DNA of 64,000 nt. Origin: Actinoplanes palleronii (GTDB lineage Bacteria > Actinomycetota > Actinomycetes > Mycobacteriales > Micromonosporaceae). The DNA lies in assembly GCF_016862315.1 (NCBI RefSeq), contig NZ_BOMS01000048.1:1-64000 (forward strand), read 5' to 3'. The notes under the pieces were generated by a model. That model was given only the letters and a program-made list of their open reading frames with translations. It was not told the DNA's origin and made no database searches. The translations under genes were made by a program, and so were the position numbers. Shown piece by piece: positions 18,174 to 27,125 of this stretch (position 1 is its first letter; each line of letters starts with the position of its first letter).

Positions 18174-18225
18174 GCCCCGACGTTACAGATTTCGCTGAAT
18201 ACAGCGGATGCTGTAACGTCGGGGC
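18174..18225. promoter_or_regulatory. perfect 15-bp inverted repeat abutting the arsR start
   Basis: Left arm 18174-18188 and right arm 18211-18225 are exact complements (GCCCCGACGTTACAG). Inside the 22-bp spacer a second inverted repeat CGCTG-AATA-CAGCG occupies 18193-18206. The right arm ends on the base before the ATG at 18226. This is the expected place for the ArsR-family operator and implies a very short or absent mRNA leader. Confidence 0.75.
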
Positions 18226-18555
18226 ATGGATACGGTCACCCACGGCGAGGTGCTCGCGCGCTTCGGTCACGCCCTGTCCGACCCCACCCGGGCGCGGCTG
18301 CTGCTCGCCCTGCGCGACGCACCCGGATACCCGACCGACCTGGCCGAGTTGCTCGGCGTGACCCGGCAGAACCTGTCCAACCACCTGGCCTGCCTGCGCG
18401 GCTGCGGCCTGGTCGTCGCCGCACCGGAGGGCCGGCGCACCCGGTACGAGCTGGCCGACAGCCGGATCCGGCACGCCCTCGACGACCTGCTCGGCCTGGT
18501 CCTGGCGGTCGACCCGGCCGCCTGCCCGGACTCCGCCGGCAAGGACTGCTGCTGA
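18226..18555 (+). CDS. ArsR/SmtB-family metal-responsive repressor
   Basis: 109 residues. Winged HTH: SDPTRARLLLALRDAPGYPTDLAELLGVTRQNLSNHL (read as SDPTRARLLLALRD then DLAELLGVTRQNLSNHL), then LRGCGLVVAAPEGRRTRYEL. Cysteines in the CLRGCG segment and a Cys-rich tail ending KDCC suggest a CmtR-like thiolate site for Cd, Pb or a related soft metal. It is coupled (TGATG) to the following CDF transporter and preceded by a strong inverted repeat, so it probably represses both and releases on metal binding. Confidence 0.9.
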   Translation: MDTVTHGEVLARFGHALSDPTRARLLLALRDAPGYPTDLAELLGVTRQNLSNHLACLRGCGLVVAAPEGRRTRYELADSRIRHALDDLLGLVLAVDPAACPDSAGKDCC

Positions 18556-19286
18556 TGGATCTGCCCCTGCTCCCCCTCGCCCCGACTGGTCCGAGCCCGC
18601 AGCGACGCCAGGCCCTCGCCCGCCGGATCCGGATGCTTGTCGCGGTCACCATCACCTACAACGTGATCGAGGCCGGCATCGCGATCGGCGCGGGCACCGT
18701 CGCGAGCTCGACCGCGCTGATCGGTTTCGGCCTCGACTCGGTCATCGAGGTGTCCTCAGCCGCCGCGGTCGCCTGGCAGTTCGCCGCCCGCGAGCCGGAG
18801 CGCCGCGAGAGGACCGCCCTCCGGATCATCGCGGTCTCCTTCTTCGCCCTGGCCGCCTACGTCACCGTCGCCTCGGTGCGCGCGCTGACCGGCGGCGCGG
18901 AGGCCGAGCACTCCACAGTCGGCATCGTGCTCGCCGCCGTCTCGCTGGCCGTGATGCCGGGGCTGTCCCACGCTCAGCGCCGCGCCGGCCGCGAACTCCG
19001 CTCGCGCACCGCGGTCGCCGACTCCCGGCAGACGTTGCTCTGCACCTACCTGTCCGCGGTCCTGCTGGCCGGGCTGCTGGTGAACAGCCTGTTCGGCTGG
19101 GGCTGGGCCGACCCGATCGCGGCCCTGGTGATCGCCGCCGTGGCCGTCAAGGAGGGCCGCGACGCCTGGCGCGGCGACGCCTGCTGCCCGCCGAGCCCCC
19201 TCGCCGCCACCACGCCCGGCGACGCCTGCTGCGCGGAGCCTCCTGCGGGCAGTGGTGCACCCCGATCGTGTGGATCAGGGCTCTGA
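18555..19286 (+). CDS. cation diffusion facilitator-like efflux transporter
   Basis: 243 residues with about six membrane segments. The family patterns SSTALIGFGLDSVIEV and WADPIAALVIAAVAVKEG are present. The C-terminal domain of ordinary CDF proteins is missing, replaced by a short tail with two CC pairs (GDACCPP and GDACCAEP). Likely exports a soft divalent metal sensed by the coupled ArsR protein. The Cys-rich tail may be a metal donor or sensor, which is inference. Confidence 0.85.
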   Translation: MDLPLLPLAPTGPSPQRRQALARRIRMLVAVTITYNVIEAGIAIGAGTVASSTALIGFGLDSVIEVSSAAAVAWQFAAREPERRERTALRIIAVSFFALAAYVTVASVRALTGGAEAEHSTVGIVLAAVSLAVMPGLSHAQRRAGRELRSRTAVADSRQTLLCTYLSAVLLAGLLVNSLFGWGWADPIAALVIAAVAVKEGRDAWRGDACCPPSPLAATTPGDACCAEPPAGSGAPRSCGSGL

Positions 19287-19517
19287 GCTGGCAGGACCAG
19301 ATCGCTGATCGTCTAATCTGTAAGGATCGCCGGGCGCTGCGGACGAACCGGCCCATGGCGGCGACACGTACGGTTGACTCCCCCTCGCCGGAGCGGCCTA
19401 ACCCCATCGAATGAGATCAACCCTCGGCCGGATGATGACCGGCTCGGGGAGATGCTTTTGTGACCATCCGCGAACACAGTCGGGTCCAGCCGTTTTGAGC
19501 GCATTGGACAAGGGACT
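19287..19517. other. intergenic region before the five-gene envelope cluster
   Basis: No open frame with coding bias. The promoter of the downstream cluster should lie here, but I could not pick convincing -35/-10 boxes. Confidence 0.4.
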
Positions 19518-20723
19518 GTGGACATCAATAAATCAACCGCCGGCCTGTCGCTGCTGCTCGCCGGACTGCTGCTGAGCGGGTGCACCGCCGAGGCGTCCAG
19601 CAGCACCGGCGGCGCCGCGAAGCCGGGTGACTGCGCCAAGCTCGCCGAGATCCCACCGGACGTCTCCGCGGCGACGGTCGCGCTGGTCGTGGACAACACC
19701 GCGTCGGGCGTGCAGGGGCCGGTGCCCAGCGCCGTGCTCGAGGCGCTCACCACGGCGCAGGAGCGCGGGGATCAGCTGGCGATCGTACCGGTGGACGGGG
19801 CCGGCAAGGCCGGGCGGATCAGCCGGACGGTGGCGCTCGACCCGTACCCCGGGAAGGAAGCCGACACCGCCAAGAACGCCCGCAAGATCGCCCTGCAGTG
19901 CGTCGGGGAATGGATGCGGGAGGCCGCGGCGCGGCCGACCGCGCCGGGCAGCGACATCCTGACCGCGCTGACCACCGCGAGCCGGGAGAAGCCGACAGCG
20001 CTGCTCGTCGTCTCGGACGGCCTGACGAGCGCCGGCGAGTTCGATCTGAATCGGACCGGGTTCGACGACGCTCCCGACGACATCGCCGCCGATCTGGTCG
20101 CCTCCGGTTCGCTGGCGCCGTCGCTGCGCGGCACCGGCATCGTCTGGTCCGGCCTCGGCACCTCGACCCGCGGGCTGCCGCAGTCGCTGGTCACCGCGGT
20201 GCAGGGGATCTGGACCGCGGTGCTGAAGAAGGCCGGCGCGACGCCCGTCTTCGACCCGCGCACCGGTGGCACGACCGCGCCGATCGCCGGCCCGCTGCCC
20301 GCCGACGACCTGACGATCCCGGACACCGTGCGCAGCACCACCTCCTGCGGCGAACAGATCGTGGTGCCGTCCGCGCTGCTGTTCTCACCGGGCAGCGCCG
20401 ACCTGCACGCCGACGCCGACCCGATCGCCAAACAGGCCGCCGACGCGCTGACCGCGCACCCGGACTGGATCGCGATCGTCGAGGGGCACACCGCCTCCTA
20501 CGACACCGCCGCGGTCCGCAAGCAGCTCTCCCAGGATCGCGCGCAGGCGGTCGTCACCGCACTGACCAAGCTGACCATCGCCGCGAACCGGTTGCAGCCC
20601 AAGGGCTACGGCGCGACCAAGCCGGCCGTGCCCGAGTTCAGCAACGGCAAGCACGACCGGGCCGCGGCCGCGAAGAACCGCCGTGTCGTGGTCAACCTCG
20701 GTCCGAAGGGCTGCCTGCACTGA
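19518..20723 (+). CDS. lipoprotein with C-terminal OmpA-like domain
   Basis: 401 residues. Lipobox LLLSGC with lipidated Cys22. Residues ~50-250 form an alpha/beta domain with VALVVDNTASG and a later ALLVVSDGLTSAG, reminiscent of a VWA fold but with a degenerate metal site. Residues ~275-395 are an OmpA/MotB peptidoglycan-binding domain (LLFSPGSADL, IVEGHTASYD, LSQDRAQAVVTAL, KNRRVVVNL). It should sit on the outer face of the membrane and hold cell wall. GTG 19518 is the start. It is the first of five coupled genes. Confidence 0.85.
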   Translation: MDINKSTAGLSLLLAGLLLSGCTAEASSSTGGAAKPGDCAKLAEIPPDVSAATVALVVDNTASGVQGPVPSAVLEALTTAQERGDQLAIVPVDGAGKAGRISRTVALDPYPGKEADTAKNARKIALQCVGEWMREAAARPTAPGSDILTALTTASREKPTALLVVSDGLTSAGEFDLNRTGFDDAPDDIAADLVASGSLAPSLRGTGIVWSGLGTSTRGLPQSLVTAVQGIWTAVLKKAGATPVFDPRTGGTTAPIAGPLPADDLTIPDTVRSTTSCGEQIVVPSALLFSPGSADLHADADPIAKQAADALTAHPDWIAIVEGHTASYDTAAVRKQLSQDRAQAVVTALTKLTIAANRLQPKGYGATKPAVPEFSNGKHDRAAAAKNRRVVVNLGPKGCLH

Positions 20724-22096
20724 TGGGCCGCGTCACCGATGCGATGCGCGTGCTCTTCGGCAACGTCGAACAGCAACGACGCATCCCCTTCAACCGCGAA
20801 CGTTCCAAGCCCGGGTACGGCGAACTGGTCGGCGACGGCATCACCAACGCCGAGAAGTCGGTGCTGATCCAGGTCAGTCAAACCCTCGCCGGCTACGACC
20901 ATCGGCGCGCGAACCGCCTGCGCCGGTTCCAGCACAAACTGGTCACCGCCGCGCAGAACAACCTGCTGGCCTGGGACGGCCTGCTCGGCTCCCAGGAGGA
21001 TCCGCGCTGGACCGGGCACTGGGGCTCGGAGTCCGCGGATCGCGCCGTGCCGCCGCCGGAGACCCCGGTCGAGACGAAACGGGTGCCGCCATTCCTGCGG
21101 GCCACCCCGACCGGTTTCCGCGAGGACTACGACCCGCACCGCCCGTTGATCAGTCACCGGGCGTTGACCATCGCCGAGGCGGTGTTCCTGGTGGTCGAGG
21201 TGGCTTTTTGGTACGGCGTGTTCAGCAAGTCGCAGGAACCGGGCTTCAACGCCGGTCAGGTGTCGGCCGCCCTGCTGGCGATCTTCCTGCCCACCGCCGG
21301 GATCCTGTCCGCGCGGGTGGTCGGCGCGCTCGGCCACCGCTGGGTGTCGGCCTACCCGGGCACCGGTCGCCGGGAACGGATCGGCACCATCTTCGCGGGG
21401 TTGGTCGCCGCGGGCGCGGTCAGCGCGACGGTCTGGCTGGTCTACGCCCGGTTCTCGGCCGAGAACGATCAGGTCGGCGCGGTGCCGGTCCCGGCCGGCC
21501 CGATGGCGCTGATCTTCGGGCTGATGCTGCTCGGTGATATCGGCGCCCGGCTGTTCCTGACCTCGGAGATCCGCACACAGACCGTGGAACGGCGCTCCGA
21601 ACTGCGCAAGGTCCGCAAGGGCGCGATCAAGGCGAACGCCGAGCACGTCCGGGCCTGGATCGACCTGCGCAGCGAGGTGCAGGTGCAACTGGACCGCTGC
21701 GAACGGGTGGTGGCGATCGGCGCCACCATGATCAACGATGAGCGGGCGGCGGCCGAGCACCGGCCGGATCGGCGGGTGCTGGACACCGACCGGCTCGCGC
21801 ACCAGCGCTCCGGCGGCCTGGAGTCGTACGGCCCGGGTGACCACATGGCGGTGCCCAGCTCGCAGCAGCTGGCGATGTTCGGCGGGGCGCTGACGCTGGG
21901 GCCGCTGCGGACGGTCGACGACGCGATCGACACGCTGGACAACTGGCGGCCGCGGGGGCATCCGTCGGTCGGCGCCGACCTGCACCACATCCGGGAGCAG
22001 CTGTTGCGGCTGAACCTGCGGCTGCCCCGGCAGGCGCAGTTCCGCTCCGCGCTGGACCAGGGCGCGGAAACCACACCACAGCAGGCCCCGGAGTGA
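20723..22096 (+). CDS. unrecognised membrane protein of the envelope cluster
   Basis: 457 residues. No family recognised. Residues ~1-130 are soluble; a central block holds about four membrane segments (for example TIAEAVFLVVEVAFWYGVF and later IGTIFAGLVAAGAVSATVWLVYA, then MALIFGLMLLGDIGARLFL); the C-terminal ~190 residues are charged with coiled-coil tendency. The ATG overlaps the stop of the OmpA lipoprotein gene and its own stop overlaps the VWA gene, so it is a core member of this unit. Confidence 0.85.
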   Translation: MGRVTDAMRVLFGNVEQQRRIPFNRERSKPGYGELVGDGITNAEKSVLIQVSQTLAGYDHRRANRLRRFQHKLVTAAQNNLLAWDGLLGSQEDPRWTGHWGSESADRAVPPPETPVETKRVPPFLRATPTGFREDYDPHRPLISHRALTIAEAVFLVVEVAFWYGVFSKSQEPGFNAGQVSAALLAIFLPTAGILSARVVGALGHRWVSAYPGTGRRERIGTIFAGLVAAGAVSATVWLVYARFSAENDQVGAVPVPAGPMALIFGLMLLGDIGARLFLTSEIRTQTVERRSELRKVRKGAIKANAEHVRAWIDLRSEVQVQLDRCERVVAIGATMINDERAAAEHRPDRRVLDTDRLAHQRSGGLESYGPGDHMAVPSSQQLAMFGGALTLGPLRTVDDAIDTLDNWRPRGHPSVGADLHHIREQLLRLNLRLPRQAQFRSALDQGAETTPQQAPE

Positions 22097-22980
22097 GGGA
22101 CTACTTCCGCGGGCCGGCGCTGGACCGGCCCGCCAAGCTCTGGCCGACCGGGCGACGCAACCGCAAGCTGCCGGGCCTGATCCTGCTCTGTCTGCTGCTG
22201 TTGCTCCCGCTGGGCTGGCTGCTGCTGCGCCATGACGAACCGGCCGCGGTCATCGCCGAGCCACCTCCGCCGGTCGTGGTCCCCTCGCCGTCGCCGGTGG
22301 CGAGCTCGCCGACACCGTCGCCGTCGGTGACAAGTTCGCCGACGCCCTCGCCGTCCCGGACGCGGAAGCCGACGCCGACGCCGACGGTCAAGAAGCTGAC
22401 CCAGGCCACGCTCGCACCGGGACGCACCGTCTCCTGCGCCCGGGTGATCCTCGCGATCGACCAGTCCAACTCGATGGCCGGCTACACCGCGGCCCGCGAC
22501 AACGCGCTGCAGCAGCTCGTCGACTGGAGCAGCCGCAACCTCAAGAAGCGCGACCAGATCGCGGTCGTCGACTTCGCCGGTGAGGCGGGCATCCGCCAGG
22601 CCCCGACCAGCGTGAAGCAGCTGACCGGCATCGGACCGGTGGTGTCGCTGGCCGGCGGTTCCAAGTACCTGCCGATCCTCGAGGCAATCACAGCGTTCCC
22701 GCCGAGTTCCTGCAAGACGGCGCTGGTGCTGCTCTCCGACGGCGACCTGGAGGACCTGCCGGCCGACGCGTCCGAGTCCGGGACCGTGCTGCGCGGATCG
22801 GACGTCAAGTTCCAGCGGCTGCTGGTCCCCGACCGGAACATCACCGTGCCGCTGCGCTGGGCGACCGCGTTCCCGAACGGCAAGCCGGTCTTCGTCGACG
22901 GCATGAATCCGGACGAGACCGCCCGGGTCATCGGCGAGACCATCGCCAAGATCGTCAATTCCAAGATCGTCTACCACTAA
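22093..22980 (+). CDS. membrane-anchored VWA-domain protein
   Basis: 295 residues. One membrane helix at ~27-45 (LPGLILLCLLLLLPLGWLLL), a Pro/Ser/Thr-rich wall-spanning linker at ~56-100, then a VWA domain starting VILAIDQSNSMAG with the intact MIDAS DxSxS at Asp123-Ser127 and later VLLSDGDLEDLP. The adhesion-like domain would lie outside the membrane and bind a divalent metal plus a partner protein. GTG 22093 overlaps the previous stop (GTGA). Confidence 0.87.
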   Translation: MRDYFRGPALDRPAKLWPTGRRNRKLPGLILLCLLLLLPLGWLLLRHDEPAAVIAEPPPPVVVPSPSPVASSPTPSPSVTSSPTPSPSRTRKPTPTPTVKKLTQATLAPGRTVSCARVILAIDQSNSMAGYTAARDNALQQLVDWSSRNLKKRDQIAVVDFAGEAGIRQAPTSVKQLTGIGPVVSLAGGSKYLPILEAITAFPPSSCKTALVLLSDGDLEDLPADASESGTVLRGSDVKFQRLLVPDRNITVPLRWATAFPNGKPVFVDGMNPDETARVIGETIAKIVNSKIVYH

Positions 22981-22995
22981 GGACATCCGGACACC

Positions 22996-23499
22996 ATGGC
23001 TACCATCGAGACCCTGGCCGAGCGGGTGGTTCGCAAGACCGCCCCGGATCAGGTGGGCGAACTGCGGATCGTCGCACAGGGGTTCTTCGGTTCGGACCAC
23101 GTCCGCCACCGCGTCGTGAACTCGGTCCTGGTGGGCGGGGGCGGTGCCGCGCCGGTCGGTGTCGACGCGGTGAGCGGGACGTTGATCGTCCAGACCGCGC
23201 TGGTGCTGCTGCAGGCGGTCGCCACCGACACCGCGTCGGACCTGATCCGGGACCAGGCCGGCAACGGGCTGAGCTGGTGGCGCCGGCGGCGGGCGGCCCG
23301 GGCCCTGCACCGCGCCGGCAAGACCGTGACCGCCACCACCGAGATGCCGGCGGTGTCGGCGAAGGACGCGCTGCTGCTGGCCGAGATCGGGCGCGGCATC
23401 GTCGAGCGGTCCGGTGGTTCCAAGGAGACCGCGGACCTCTTCGCGATCGTCTTCGCCGCCGAGGTGTGCCCGCAGGCCCGCGAGATCGACGAGAGATGA
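22996..23499 (+). CDS. hypothetical protein of the envelope cluster
   Basis: 167 residues, no family recognised. A moderately hydrophobic stretch (TLIVQTALVLLQAVATDTASDLI) sits in the middle, followed by a WWRRRRAARAL basic patch that could mark a membrane boundary. Its stop overlaps the ATG of the M48 peptidase gene, pointing to a shared job. Confidence 0.75.
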   Translation: MATIETLAERVVRKTAPDQVGELRIVAQGFFGSDHVRHRVVNSVLVGGGGAAPVGVDAVSGTLIVQTALVLLQAVATDTASDLIRDQAGNGLSWWRRRRAARALHRAGKTVTATTEMPAVSAKDALLLAEIGRGIVERSGGSKETADLFAIVFAAEVCPQAREIDER

Positions 23500-26099
23500 C
23501 CCCGTTCACCCTGCCGCCGGCGACCGGGGGCCGGTTCGGCCTGCTGGTGCTCGCGACCGTCACCAGCTCCTGCTACCTCTACTCGTGGCTGGCCGGGCAC
23601 CTGGCGCCGATCGCGACCGCCGGGCGGTACTGCGCCGAGCAGGCCCGCAAGGACGCGCCCCACGTCCTCCCGGACGCCCTGTCGCAGTGGTACACCGGCT
23701 GCTCCGACTGGGCCGGCCTGCGCGAGGCCGCCGCGGTCGCGGTGCTGCTCACCGTTCTGCTGCTCGGTGTCCTGGCGCAGTACCTGATCGCGCCGTGGTG
23801 GACCCGCCGCGGCCTGACCCGGCTCGACGACGCGTCCTGGGTCCGCAAGGACCTCGTCGCGGCCGGGGTCCCCGCCTCGGTCAGCGCCTTCGTCGATTCC
23901 GCCGGCCCCCGGGCGACCAGGGCGTTCGGCAACCGGCTGGAATACTCGATCGTGATCGGGTCCACCGACTACACCGATGACTGCGGTCCGGCGGTCCTCG
24001 CCCACGAGATCGGCCACCTGCGGAACCGCGACCTGGACGCCACCGCGCTGACCACCGCGGTCTGGCGGGCGTTCCTCGTGCTGGCCGCCGCGCCGACGCT
24101 GATCGTCGCGCTGACCGATCCGGCCGGGCTGCGCTATTACGGCTGGCGGCTCGCCGCGCTGCTGCTGCTGGTCTACGTCCTGCGCTGCCAGGTGATCCGG
24201 ACCCGGGAGTTCTACGCCGACCACCGCGCGGTCGGCCCGCACCGGCCCGCGAAGGAATTCCTGGCCGCCCTGGCCCGGCGCGGCGACCCGACCAGTCTCT
24301 GGAATCAGCGTTTCCACCCCGGTCGGAAGCAGCGCGACAGTGTTCTGCAGGACTCCGGGGCGCTCTTCCGGCTCAGTGCCGCGACCGCGACCGCCGCGGG
24401 CATGCTCGTCGGCTTGGCCTACCGGCCCGGCTACCACTTCGTCTCGATCCTCTGGCCGTCGAGTGTCTTCGGCAAGGACCTGCTCTGCGGCGTCCTCTTC
24501 GGCGGGCTGGCCGCCGCCGCCCTGGCCGGCGCCACCTGGCGTTCCGCGCTCTGGACGGTCACCGTCGAGTCGAGCCGCACCACCTGGCGTTCCGTGCTGT
24601 GGCCGGTCACGTCCGACGGGCCCTCCCGCGCCACCTGGCGTTCCGTGCTGCGGTCGATAGCCTCCGACAACGTGTCGCCCCGGGCCGCCCTGGCCGCCGT
24701 GACGTTCACCGCAGGGCTGCTCGCCGGGGATCTGATCGCGCCCGCCCAGCCCGGCGCCGCCGCGTGGGCGCCGACGATGCTCCGCTCCCCGGGCCCGGGG
24801 CTGGCGGTCGCGCTGGTGCTGGCCGCGGGCACCTGGCTGTTCCTGCGCTGGACGTTCACCACCGCCGCGCCCCGGCTGGCGTCCACGCTGCACCCGCGCC
24901 CCGGCTACCACCGCGGCATGGTGGTGGCGGTCCTGGTCGCCGGGGTGTGGCTGGGCTTCTGGTTCCGGATCGCCGAGGTCTTCCAGCTCGATCCGCACTG
25001 GCGGGCCGTGGTCTTCGGGCTGGCCACCGCCGCGGTCCAGCCGGTGCCGCTGCTGGTGGTGTGGCTCGCCGGGCTCTACACCGCCGCGGTGGTCGCGTCC
25101 CGGACCTCCGGGATCGTCGCCGGTGACCTGCGCACCCCCTGGCGTCTGGTGCACCTGGTCGCGGGCGGGGTCGTCGTCGCGTACGCGCTGTTGCTGGCCG
25201 CCGACCACACCGCGATCGCCGCGGCGATCGGCCGGGCGCAGGTCGACGGCACGCCGGCCGCGCTCTGGCCGCTGTCCTATCTGCTGTACGCCCCGGCGCT
25301 GCTCACCTCCCTCGCCGGTGGCCTGGTCGCCGGTCTGGCCTACGCCAGCCGGCAGCGGACCGGGCAGCTGCTGGCCGGCGTCGTCACGGTGCTGCCCGCG
25401 CTGGCCGGCAGCCTGTTCCTGGTGTCGCTGGCGGCGGTGGTCCTGCTCGACGGACTGGACCGCTCGTTCGTCACCCTGCTCACCGGGCTGGGCGGGCTGC
25501 CCGGCCGGGAGGCCACCGACCAGCCCCGGTTCGCCGCGCTCGGCGTGATGATCCTGGCGCTGTACGCCGCGCTGCTGATCGGCGTGGTCCCGCTCGCCTG
25601 GCTCGGCGCCCGGATCCGCCGTCGATGGCGGCGGGCCCACACCGACGACGCGTCCCTGCCGAGCCGGCGCCGGGTCGCGGCCGGGCTGCTGCCCGGCGCC
25701 CTGGCCGGCGTGATCATCGCGGTTCTCGGGCTGCGCGAGTGGTCGTTCGCGGTCACCACCCCCGACCTGCGCCTGGACTACGACACCACCGCCGTCCAGC
25801 TGGTGCAGGACCGGGCCCGCCCGGGGTCGCTGTCCGGCGGCGACGCCTGCCGGAGCCTGTACGCGGGCGGGACGTCCTTCGGGTATGGGCCGCAGACCGA
25901 CGCGGGCGCCGCGGGGCAGCTGGCCACGCTGGCCGCGATCGGGATGTCCGCCGACGACCTGGTCATGCAGCGCCTGGGCCGGGCCGCGATGGACGGGTTC
26001 ACCCTGCGGCAGCTGGCCACCGGCACCGCGGCGGTGTCCAATCTGCTGCGCTACTGCCTGACTACGACACCCGCTGGACCCGGTTCGCCGCCGATCTGA
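23496..26099 (+). CDS. polytopic M48-family metallopeptidase
   Basis: About 867 residues. The zinc motif HEIGH (His170, Glu171, His174) and the third-ligand block REFYADHRAV (Glu238) are intact, as in HtpX/Ste24 enzymes. The remaining ~600 residues contain many membrane segments, far beyond the usual ~300-residue M48 core. Around residues 345-395 a 16-17-residue unit starting with TWRS is repeated three times. It is the last gene of the five-gene unit; its 3' end overlaps the convergent lipoprotein gene by 38 bp. Substrate unknown. Confidence 0.88.
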   Translation: MTPFTLPPATGGRFGLLVLATVTSSCYLYSWLAGHLAPIATAGRYCAEQARKDAPHVLPDALSQWYTGCSDWAGLREAAAVAVLLTVLLLGVLAQYLIAPWWTRRGLTRLDDASWVRKDLVAAGVPASVSAFVDSAGPRATRAFGNRLEYSIVIGSTDYTDDCGPAVLAHEIGHLRNRDLDATALTTAVWRAFLVLAAAPTLIVALTDPAGLRYYGWRLAALLLLVYVLRCQVIRTREFYADHRAVGPHRPAKEFLAALARRGDPTSLWNQRFHPGRKQRDSVLQDSGALFRLSAATATAAGMLVGLAYRPGYHFVSILWPSSVFGKDLLCGVLFGGLAAAALAGATWRSALWTVTVESSRTTWRSVLWPVTSDGPSRATWRSVLRSIASDNVSPRAALAAVTFTAGLLAGDLIAPAQPGAAAWAPTMLRSPGPGLAVALVLAAGTWLFLRWTFTTAAPRLASTLHPRPGYHRGMVVAVLVAGVWLGFWFRIAEVFQLDPHWRAVVFGLATAAVQPVPLLVVWLAGLYTAAVVASRTSGIVAGDLRTPWRLVHLVAGGVVVAYALLLAADHTAIAAAIGRAQVDGTPAALWPLSYLLYAPALLTSLAGGLVAGLAYASRQRTGQLLAGVVTVLPALAGSLFLVSLAAVVLLDGLDRSFVTLLTGLGGLPGREATDQPRFAALGVMILALYAALLIGVVPLAWLGARIRRRWRRAHTDDASLPSRRRVAAGLLPGALAGVIIAVLGLREWSFAVTTPDLRLDYDTTAVQLVQDRARPGSLSGGDACRSLYAGGTSFGYGPQTDAGAAGQLATLAAIGMSADDLVMQRLGRAAMDGFTLRQLATGTAAVSNLLRYCLTTTPAGPGSPPI
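24531..24680. repeat. three in-frame tandem units within the M48 gene
   Basis: Copies begin at 24531, 24579 and 24630, each with (A/G)CCACCTGGCGTTCC. Units are 48 and 51 bp, keeping the frame, and code for TWRSxLW-type repeats between two membrane segments. Confidence 0.85.
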
Positions 26100-26769
26100 C
26101 GACCGCCTCGGCCTCGGCCTTGTCGATCTCGGTGAGGCCCATCACGATCACGGTCACCGCGATCCCCCGGTGCGCGAACGAGATCACGTAGCCGTGGATC
26201 GACATCGGCAGTCCGGCCGGGGTCGCGGTGAGCTGCACGCCGGCGGAGGCGTCGCCGTACTTCCCGACGGTCAGCTGGCTCATCGAGACCGTGACGCCGG
26301 TCCCGGCCGCCTCACCGGAGAAGTTGGGGCACGCCACCGGCGCGGCGGCCAGGTCGGCGACCATCGTGCGGGCCGCGAGGTCGCCGGGGGCCACGATCGC
26401 TTCCGCGACGAACGGTCCGGTCATCCCCTTGGCCAACATCACTTGTACGGCCTCAGCCGGCGCCGCGGACGCCACCGGGGCAGCCGAGGCCGCCGCTGCC
26501 CCGCCGCACTGCTGCGCACCGCTGCCCAGGTCGGTGATCCCGCCGGAGCCGGCCGGTCCGGCGGGCATCGGCCCGTACCCGGGCAGGTCGCCGGCGGTCA
26601 GCAGCAGATCCTGAAGCTGCTCGCCGGTCGGCGTGAGATCGGGCGCGGTGTTCGCCGGTGCGGCCGGCGTGGCCGTGGCATCGAGGGGCTTCGGCGGGTT
26701 CACCAGGCTGCAGCCGCCGAGGCCGAGAACCAGCGTCACCGCCGAGAGTCGCCGCAGGTGTGGACGCAT
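26062..26769 (-). CDS. putative lipoprotein of unknown function
   Basis: About 235 residues. Lipobox LGLGGC follows a basic N terminus (MRPHLRRL). The mature chain begins with an Ala/Pro/Thr linker, then a beta-rich domain with ITDLGSGAQQCGG and VACPNFSGEA, resembling the sensor-like lipoprotein domains common in actinobacteria. ATG 26769 is chosen for the signal peptide; ATG 26778 is possible. It converges with and overlaps the M48 gene. Confidence 0.75.
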   Translation of the reverse strand: MRPHLRRLSAVTLVLGLGGCSLVNPPKPLDATATPAAPANTAPDLTPTGEQLQDLLLTAGDLPGYGPMPAGPAGSGGITDLGSGAQQCGGAAAASAAPVASAAPAEAVQVMLAKGMTGPFVAEAIVAPGDLAARTMVADLAAAPVACPNFSGEAAGTGVTVSMSQLTVGKYGDASAGVQLTATPAGLPMSIHGYVISFAHRGIAVTVIVMGLTEIDKAEAEAVVRSAANRVQRVS

Positions 26770-26826
26770 GGATGCCATCGTCGTCCACCCGTCCGAACCG
26801 GACAATCACCCGTTGGAGAGACCGGG

Positions 26827-27027
26827 CTAGGGCGCGGCCGGGGCGAGCAGCGTCGTGCCGTCGACCAGCTCACCGTCCGCGCCGGTCAGCGGATGCCGCG
26901 GATCGCCCTCGTGCGGGCCGCCCAGGTCGCTGACACGCGCCGGGGTGTTCCCGAGCGGGGTGTCCCGGGCGATCCGATTACGGAAGATCAGCAGGCCGCC
27001 GGCATCGCAGCAGACCGGCCTCGGCAC
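26827..27027 (-). CDS. small hypothetical protein or gene remnant
   Basis: A 66-residue frame with strong third-position GC starts at GTG 27027, seven bases after AGGAGG. The middle reads RNRIARDTPLGNTPARVSDL and then GDPRHPLTGADG. I do not recognise it. It could be a real small protein or the C-terminal relic of a longer gene; upstream frame continuity into the pectate lyase terminator region looks non-coding. Confidence 0.4.
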   Translation of the reverse strand: MPRPVCCDAGGLLIFRNRIARDTPLGNTPARVSDLGGPHEGDPRHPLTGADGELVDGTTLLAPAAP

Positions 27028-27125
27028 CACTCCCCTCCTCACTTCAGCCCGAGACCAACCACCCTGGCCTGCCTGATTCCGACGATCTGCCATCCGGATC
27101 CGGTCGGTGATCGGCGGAGCGACGG

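Noticed and set aside
23049..25640. 863-codon minus-strand frame over the M48 gene
   Set aside because: Low-complexity Gly/Gln/Arg-rich shadow with no domain.
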